From CAYGDT01 sp964348745 (GTDB taxonomy: Bacteria; Patescibacteriota; Gracilibacteria; Peribacterales; Peribacteraceae), in assembly GCA_964348745.1 (NCBI GenBank), contig CAYGDT010000048.1:1-10891 (forward strand): a stretch of 10,891 bases of DNA, read 5' to 3'. The position numbers were made by a program, and so were the translations under genes. Each line of letters starts with the position of its first letter. Positions within the stretch are counted from its first letter, which is position 1. Positions 6,956 through 10,891 of the stretch are shown piece after piece. The notes beneath the pieces were generated by a model that was not told where the DNA came from, did not search any database, and saw only the letters and a program-made list of their open reading frames with translations.

Positions 6956-7987
6956 TCATGCTGCCACGGCGCTTTCCTCCATCTCCTTCGCTGTTTCCAC
7001 GGCTTTCAGGGCCATTTCCAAGGCTAAGATGGCATCATCCAGGTTTCCCATCGGTTTACGGCCACTTTGGATGCAGTCAAAAAAGTACATGATCTCATCG
7101 AGGTACATCCGATTCACTTCGTACCCTTCGGGTGCAGGGTACGCTGCCGAAGGGTTCCCCCGTTCATCGGATACCTTGACGATGTTTTCCGTGAAATCCC
7201 ATTCGATCGACCCTTTTGTTCCACGAATGCTGCAACCCCGTTTGTAGACAGGGTTCATAAAGCTGAGATGCACGCAACTTGTGACATCATCTTTATGCAG
7301 CATGTAAAGTTTCGCTTCGCCTTCCACTTCGGGAATGCCGATACGCTGCGCGCGTATCTTTGTCGCGCGTTCCAAATCGCCCGGCCCAAAGTACCAGAGC
7401 GCCAGATCAATTTCGTGGACACACTCGCGGATCGCTCCGCCTTGTGAGGGATCTGCATTATACGTTGCTCGGATGCGTTCCAGATTTCCTTTTAAATCCG
7501 CACGTCCCGTGAAATCAAAGAGCACGTGGACATCTGCACTCTCTACATCGCCGATGGTGCTAGCTTCAAGAATTTTATGGACAGTCGATGGCCCGTGGTG
7601 AAAGCGCATATTGCAACCGACCATACAGGTGAGTTTTTTCTTGGCTGCAAGATTCTTTAATTCTTCCACGCCTTGCATCGAATGATTGAGGGGCTTTTCT
7701 ATAAAGAGGTGCGCGCCGGCATTCGCGGCATCCATCGCCTGCGTGACATGATATTTTGTCGGAGAGCAGACGAAGACCACATCGGGGTTTTCCGTGGAAA
7801 GCGCCTCGGCGAAATCGCCGTAGGTAGTGCAGCCGATTTCCTGTGCGATCGCTTCTCGCATCGTCGCATCCGGATCGAAAACGGCGATCTGCCCGACGCC
7901 GATAGACTTAAGATTCCGTGCATGTCGTTTGCCAATGGAGCCGGCGCCGCACACGAGGACAGTGTATGCTGAAAGGGGAGTGGTCAT
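6956..7987 (-). CDS. Gfo/Idh/MocA family NAD(P)-dependent sugar oxidoreductase
   Basis: This is a 343-residue oxidoreductase with an N-terminal Rossmann fold and a C-terminal alpha/beta substrate domain. The dinucleotide motif GAGSIGKRHARNL is at 14-26. The cofactor-domain motif EKPLNHS, with the conserved Lys, is at 97-103. The substrate-domain stretch GGAIRECVHEIDLALWYFG (183-201) carries the usual catalytic His and Asp. The family oxidises or reduces a sugar or cyclitol hydroxyl. No such step is part of the standard PseB-PseF pathway. Possible roles are oxidation at one carbon of the sugar, as WbpB does at C3 in Pseudomonas O-antigen synthesis, or an epimerisation through a keto intermediate. 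The start ATG 7987 places MTTPLSAYTVLVCGAGSIG at the N-terminus; an upstream in-frame start would only add pseC-overlapping residues. The gene begins 17 bases after the pseC stop with no clear ribosome site. The family assignment is firm; the substrate is unknown. Confidence 0.9.
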   Translation of the reverse strand: MTTPLSAYTVLVCGAGSIGKRHARNLKSIGVGQIAVFDPDATMREAIAQEIGCTTYGDFAEALSTENPDVVFVCSPTKYHVTQAMDAANAGAHLFIEKPLNHSMQGVEELKNLAAKKKLTCMVGCNMRFHHGPSTVHKILEASTIGDVESADVHVLFDFTGRADLKGNLERIRATYNADPSQGGAIRECVHEIDLALWYFGPGDLERATKIRAQRIGIPEVEGEAKLYMLHKDDVTSCVHLSFMNPVYKRGCSIRGTKGSIEWDFTENIVKVSDERGNPSAAYPAPEGYEVNRMYLDEIMYFFDCIQSGRKPMGNLDDAILALEMALKAVETAKEMEESAVAA

Positions 7988-8004
7988 AGATGAATCGTAC
8001 AAGA

Positions 8005-9189
8005 TCAACGGAAAGCCGCACAAACTTTCTCGACGGCTTTTACCGTGTCTGCTGCGTCACTGTCCGTCATGCCGGCAAAAATCGGAAGAGAGAGCATGCG
8101 CTCATAGGCGTTTTCCGCATGAGGGAACTGACCTTTCTTCGTGCCAAAATATTCCTGATAGTACGGATGCAGATGGACGGGAATGTAATGAACATTCGCT
8201 CCGATGCCTTCCGCTCGCAGCGCGTTATAGATGTCCTCGCGCGGAGCTTTGAGCTCATGAAGCAGCACGACGTAGAGGTGGTACGCATGCGAGACGTCGC
8301 TTCGTTTCCCGAGTGGGGTGACACCGTCGATCATTGTAAATGCCTTGTCGTAGATCTGAGCAATCGCTTGCCTGCGCACCGTCCAAGCGGGAACGTGCCG
8401 CAGTTGCGCAAGACCGAGCGCGCACTGGATGTCTGTAAGGCGATAGTTGTAACCGAGGAACGCCATTTCATAAAACCACGATCCTGTTTTATGGCGTTCA
8501 TGGTGATCGGAATTGATACCGTGGTTCCTAAACTGCCGCATGAGTGCGGCAAGATGCTTGTCGTTTGTGGTGATCATGCCGCCCTCGCCCGTTGCAAGCG
8601 GCTTCACCGCATGAAAACTGAAGACATTGAGATCCGCGATGGATCCTACACTGCGACCCTTATCCGTTCCTCCGAGAGAATGGCACGCGTCCGCCACGAG
8701 TGGCAGTCCGTGTTTCTGCGCTATCCACTGCAGTGCATCGTAGTCGCACGGTTGACCTGCATAGTCGACGGCGATGATCGCCTTGGTGTTTTTCGTAATT
8801 GCCGCCTCCACCGCTATGGGGTCCATGAGCAGTGTCGAGGGATCGCAATCAACGAAGACGGGTGTACCGCCTTGGTAGACCACTGCGTTTGCATCGGCAG
8901 CAAACGTCATTGTCGGAACGATCACTTCGTCGCCCTTGCCGATACGCAGCGCGAACATGGCAGCGTGCAGTGCGGCGGTGCCGTTGCAGACAGCGACTGC
9001 TTCGGCTACACCGACGAAGTCTGCAAATGCTTTCTCAAACTCAGCGACTTTGGGTCCCGTTGTCAGCCAGTCGGTTTTGAGGACTGCCGTGACCGCCGCA
9101 ATGTCATCATCATCAATCAGCGGCTTGCTGTACGGCAGGACATTCTTTCGTACCGGCGTTCCGCCGTTGATTGCAAGCGTATCAGGCAT
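8005..9189 (-). CDS. pseC: DegT/DnrJ/EryC1-type aminotransferase, PseC-like (UDP-4-keto-6-deoxy-L-AltNAc 4-transaminase)
   Basis: This 394-residue PLP enzyme would transfer an amino group, normally from glutamate, to the 4-keto position of the PseB product, giving UDP-4-amino-4,6-dideoxy-L-AltNAc. The PLP Lys196 lies in SFHAVKPLATGEGG (191-204), and Asp167 in VADACHS contacts the pyridine nitrogen. VDYAGQPCD (141-149), FRNHGI (220-225), GYNYRLTDIQCALGL (246-260) and VHYIPVHLHPYYQ (333-345) resemble PseC more than generic sugar aminotransferases. The start ATG 9189 gives MPDTLAINGGTPVRK, a common N-terminus in this family. An earlier in-frame start would run back into the SDR gene with Cys-rich, non-conserved residues. 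It begins 11 bases after the SDR stop without a visible Shine-Dalgarno site. WbpE-like or other DegT specificities are possible, but the pseGH and pseI neighbours favour PseC. Confidence 0.9.
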   Translation of the reverse strand: MPDTLAINGGTPVRKNVLPYSKPLIDDDDIAAVTAVLKTDWLTTGPKVAEFEKAFADFVGVAEAVAVCNGTAALHAAMFALRIGKGDEVIVPTMTFAADANAVVYQGGTPVFVDCDPSTLLMDPIAVEAAITKNTKAIIAVDYAGQPCDYDALQWIAQKHGLPLVADACHSLGGTDKGRSVGSIADLNVFSFHAVKPLATGEGGMITTNDKHLAALMRQFRNHGINSDHHERHKTGSWFYEMAFLGYNYRLTDIQCALGLAQLRHVPAWTVRRQAIAQIYDKAFTMIDGVTPLGKRSDVSHAYHLYVVLLHELKAPREDIYNALRAEGIGANVHYIPVHLHPYYQEYFGTKKGQFPHAENAYERMLSLPIFAGMTDSDAADTVKAVEKVCAAFR

Positions 9190-9200
9190 GGGTATACCAA

Positions 9201-10199
9201 TTAAGCGGAAGCACCCGCATGAACCTGCGCATACTTCTTCATCGCTTCCGCAGTCAGTGCAATTCCTTCTTCGAGATCCACCTTTGCTTCCCATCCGAGA
9301 ATCTTTTTTGCTTTGTCGACGCAGGGGATACGCAAATGAATCTCCATAGGGAGAGGATCGCGGAAACGTATCTTCGAATCGGAGCCAAGCAGTCGGACGA
9401 CTTGCTCGGCAAGTCCCAGAACCGTCACCGCAGTCTTTGCATTGCCAATATTAAAGCTCTCACCGATGGCGTTTGGATTATCCATGCAGCGGATAATGCA
9501 TTCGACGAAATCATCGATGTAACACCACGAGCGAATGGGACTCCCGTCGCCGTTTAAGACAATGTCTTCATTCTTCAGCGCCTTTGCAATGAATGTTTTC
9601 ATCGCGCCGCCCATAGTTTGTCCCGCACCGTAGACGTTGAACGGACGGACGCAAACAATGGGGAGTTTGTAGCTCGAGTGGTACCCATGTGCGAAGTGCT
9701 CGCTCGCCACTTTGGACACGGCGTACCCCCAGCGCGGTTCCCAAGGAGGCCCCGACTGTACGAGATCGTTTTCCGTCACTTTGTATGCCATGCTTCCAAA
9801 AATTTCCGATGAGGAAAAAACGATGACGCGTCCGGTTACATTGTTTTTACGTGCCGCTTCCAAGACGTTTCGGGTACCGAAAATATTCGTCTCGATCGTT
9901 CTCAGTTGATCCATGACATCGACGACGCCGACGATTGCTGCGGCGTGGATCACGTAGTCCGCGCCTTTCATGGAGTCGCAGAGCAGTTTTTCATCCAGAA
10001 TATCTCCCTTGATGATCGTGATATTCGGATCCTTGTCGTAGCCGAGATGACTGAGGGAATCTTTCACGTAGTTATCAAACACAATCACCCTGTGGTCTTT
10101 GGAGAGCCGGTGCACCATGTGCGATCCGATAAAACCGGCGCCGCCGGTGATAAAAACAGTTCGCATGGCTTGTTTCAGTGGAGAAATCGTTTGAGCCAT
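9201..10199 (-). CDS. Extended SDR NAD-dependent epimerase/dehydratase/decarboxylase-like sugar-nucleotide enzyme
   Basis: This 332-residue extended short-chain dehydrogenase acts on a nucleotide sugar. It shows the NAD motif GGAGFIG (19-25), HAAAIVGV (85-92), the catalytic pair Tyr159-x3-Lys163 (YAVSK) and the C-terminal motif ILGWEAKVDLEEGI (300-313). The triad segment reads FSSSEIFG (128-135). The Ser-Ser-Glu order resembles UDP-glucuronate decarboxylases and some epimerases. It lacks the Thr-Asp-Glu of retaining 4,6-dehydratases, and the protein does not look like PseB. It could epimerise or decarboxylate a partner sugar, or feed the pathway in an unusual way. It is the first gene of the operon. 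I chose ATG 10199 because AGGAG lies 6 bases upstream; ATG 10202 is only 3 bases from it. ATG 10166 (MRTVFITGGAGF) matches a typical family N-terminus but has no ribosome site. Class is confident, reaction is not. Confidence 0.88.
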   Translation of the reverse strand: MAQTISPLKQAMRTVFITGGAGFIGSHMVHRLSKDHRVIVFDNYVKDSLSHLGYDKDPNITIIKGDILDEKLLCDSMKGADYVIHAAAIVGVVDVMDQLRTIETNIFGTRNVLEAARKNNVTGRVIVFSSSEIFGSMAYKVTENDLVQSGPPWEPRWGYAVSKVASEHFAHGYHSSYKLPIVCVRPFNVYGAGQTMGGAMKTFIAKALKNEDIVLNGDGSPIRSWCYIDDFVECIIRCMDNPNAIGESFNIGNAKTAVTVLGLAEQVVRLLGSDSKIRFRDPLPMEIHLRIPCVDKAKKILGWEAKVDLEEGIALTAEAMKKYAQVHAGASA

Positions 10200-10205
10200 C
10201 ATAAT

Positions 10206-10210
10206 CTCCT
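10206..10210 (-). promoter_or_regulatory. Shine-Dalgarno site of the operon's first gene
   Basis: AGGAG lies 6 bases before ATG 10199 and 3 bases before the adjacent ATG 10202. It is the strongest ribosome binding site in the window and decides the SDR start against the more conserved-looking internal ATG at 10166. Confidence 0.75.
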
Positions 10211-10272
10211 GATGCTGTATTGCAAGATTTTAAGGGTATATTTCTCCGTAGAAACCACTTCCAGTACCATGC

Positions 10273-10277
10273 AGGTG
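10273..10277 (+). promoter_or_regulatory. Ribosome binding site of the FemAB-like gene
   Basis: AGGTG, one base off AGGAG, lies 5 bases before ATG 10283 and supports that start. Confidence 0.55.
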
Positions 10278-10282
10278 CTCTT

Positions 10283-10891
10283 ATGCGTATTTCAATTACT
10301 TGTTGCCCGCAATCGTCGCAATGGGAAACCGTCTGCGCTTCCGCCGATGCTCCGTCGGTGAATCAGACATGGGAGTGGGGAGAGGCAATGGCGACAATAC
10401 GGGGCGTTTCTGTTGTGCGATTTCTTGCAACGGAAGATGGTACACCCGTCGGCCTCCTGCAGGGATTTATTTGGAAGATCGGACCGCTTACCATGGCAAT
10501 GGTCAGCGGCGAGAGCGGAGACGGAGGAGGGCCCGTTGTGTCTCGAAATCTTTCCGATGCGGCGCGCACGCAGGTGGCGTCGCAACTGATCGACGCATTT
10601 TTTAAGGAAGCAAGGCGAAGAGGCGCGCTGAGAGTGACACTGTACGCATCGCCGGAGTTTGGAGACATGCTTCCTGCCATGAGAGGCGTGCAACGGTCAG
10701 TTAAATGCACTCCTGTTATTGCATTACCGCAGGATGCTCTGGAAATGTTGAACACAAAAATTGATCAAAAATCACGCAATCAGATCGGCAAGAGCGAGAA
10801 AAACGGGATTACCGTGCGCGAAGGAAGCCGTAGAGATCTTACCTCCTATCGCGCTGTCCAAAGTGAACTTACGAAGCGCAAGCGTCTGGAA
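10283..10891 (+). CDS. FemAB/GNAT-like acyltransferase, 3' partial
   Basis: The frame stays open for 203 codons from ATG 10283 to the right edge, so the C-terminal half is missing. FemAB-related proteins have paired GNAT folds. Classical members transfer amino acids from aminoacyl-tRNA to peptidoglycan precursors; others sit in exopolysaccharide loci with unknown acceptors. Family marks are QTWEWGEA (28-35) at the N-terminus and the segment KSRNQIGKSEKNGITVREG (163-181). The latter resembles the Arg-Asn / Lys-Gly-rich stretch of FemAB proteins just before the second GNAT half. No signal peptide or membrane segment is visible, so it is probably cytoplasmic. It is transcribed divergently from the sugar operon. 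A direct role in modifying the Pse-type sugar or its carrier is only a guess from proximity. The assignment rests on a few motifs and overall pattern, not on catalytic residues. Confidence 0.72.
   Translation, partial: MRISITCCPQSSQWETVCASADAPSVNQTWEWGEAMATIRGVSVVRFLATEDGTPVGLLQGFIWKIGPLTMAMVSGESGDGGGPVVSRNLSDAARTQVASQLIDAFFKEARRRGALRVTLYASPEFGDMLPAMRGVQRSVKCTPVIALPQDALEMLNTKIDQKSRNQIGKSEKNGITVREGSRRDLTSYRAVQSELTKRKRLE

Larger units (their letters stand above)
10203..10282. promoter_or_regulatory. Divergent promoter region between the SDR-led operon and the FemAB-like gene
   Basis: This 80-base intergenic stretch must drive both transcription units unless either is read through from elsewhere. 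For the - strand operon, a -10-like TAAAAT (10232-10227) lies about 27 bases before ATG 10199, with only a weak -35 (TTTCTA at 10254-10249). For the + strand gene, a -10-like TATATT (10237-10242) lies 40 bases before ATG 10283, with no convincing -35. The two -10 boxes are 4 bases apart on opposite strands, so the polymerases would compete for the same site. No clear operator palindrome is seen. Confidence 0.4.

Noticed and set aside
7990..9204. A 404-codon open frame on the + strand opposite pseC
   Set aside because: It mirrors the pseC coding sequence almost exactly, and its translation is Cys/Arg-rich with no family signature.
9201..10199. SDR as PseB or a retaining 4,6-dehydratase
   Set aside because: It has SSSEIFG and YAVSK instead of the PseB signatures or the Thr-Asp-Glu of RmlB/LegB-type dehydratases.
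10203..10282. Intrinsic terminator in the divergent region
   Set aside because: There is no GC-rich hairpin followed by a T run, and both flanking genes point outward, so none is expected.
10292..10755. Minus-strand open frames under the FemAB-like gene
   Set aside because: They are Arg/Ser/Cys-rich shadows. The + strand frame has a ribosome site, FemAB-like motifs and remains open to the edge.
1..10891. CRISPR arrays, tRNA or rRNA genes, insertion sequences, riboswitches
   Set aside because: I saw no repeated spacer pattern, cloverleaf, transposase-like protein or terminal repeats. Nearly all bases are coding, and no gene-free stretch exceeds about 80 bases.

Overview
The window looks like a surface-glycan biosynthesis locus from a bacterium with the standard code: TGA is the stop of most genes here and tryptophan is TGG. 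Roughly half the bases are G or C. A 10-N scaffold gap suggests a draft or metagenome-derived assembly. I cannot place the organism. The compact, partly overlapping gene order and scarce Shine-Dalgarno sites inside the operon would fit a small-genome environmental lineage, but that is inference.

Layout. On the + strand at the left edge is the 3' part of a fused sulfate adenylyltransferase large subunit / APS kinase (CysN-CysC), whose true start lies outside the window. It runs tail-to-tail into the operon and overlaps its last gene by 14 bp. Positions 1756-10199 hold one tight eight-gene operon on the - strand. In transcription order it reads: an extended SDR sugar-nucleotide enzyme, a PseC-like aminotransferase, a Gfo/Idh/MocA oxidoreductase, a PseG-PseH fusion, the pseudaminic acid synthase PseI, a PseA/WbpG-type N-acetyl sugar amidotransferase, a HisH-like glutaminase and a HisF-like partner. 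An 80-base divergent promoter region follows. A + strand FemAB/GNAT-like acyltransferase then runs off the right edge.

How the genes work together. PseC, PseH, PseG and PseI are consecutive steps from a UDP-4-keto-6-deoxy sugar to the nonulosonic acid Pse5Ac7Ac. PseA with the HisH/HisF pair would then replace an acetamido oxygen with glutamine-derived ammonia, giving an acetamidino form such as Pse5Ac7Am. As I recall it (not searched), the Campylobacter jejuni flagellin-glycosylation locus has the same pseI, pseA, hisH, hisF neighbourhood. The first enzyme (PseB, UDP-GlcNAc inverting dehydratase) and the activating enzyme (PseF, CMP transferase) are not in the window. The SDR and the Gfo/Idh enzyme have no assigned step in the canonical pathway, so the final sugar may carry an additional modification. 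CysNC supplies activated sulfate (APS/PAPS), and the FemAB-like protein may transfer an amino-acyl or acyl group. Links between these two flanking genes and the sugar are guesses from proximity.
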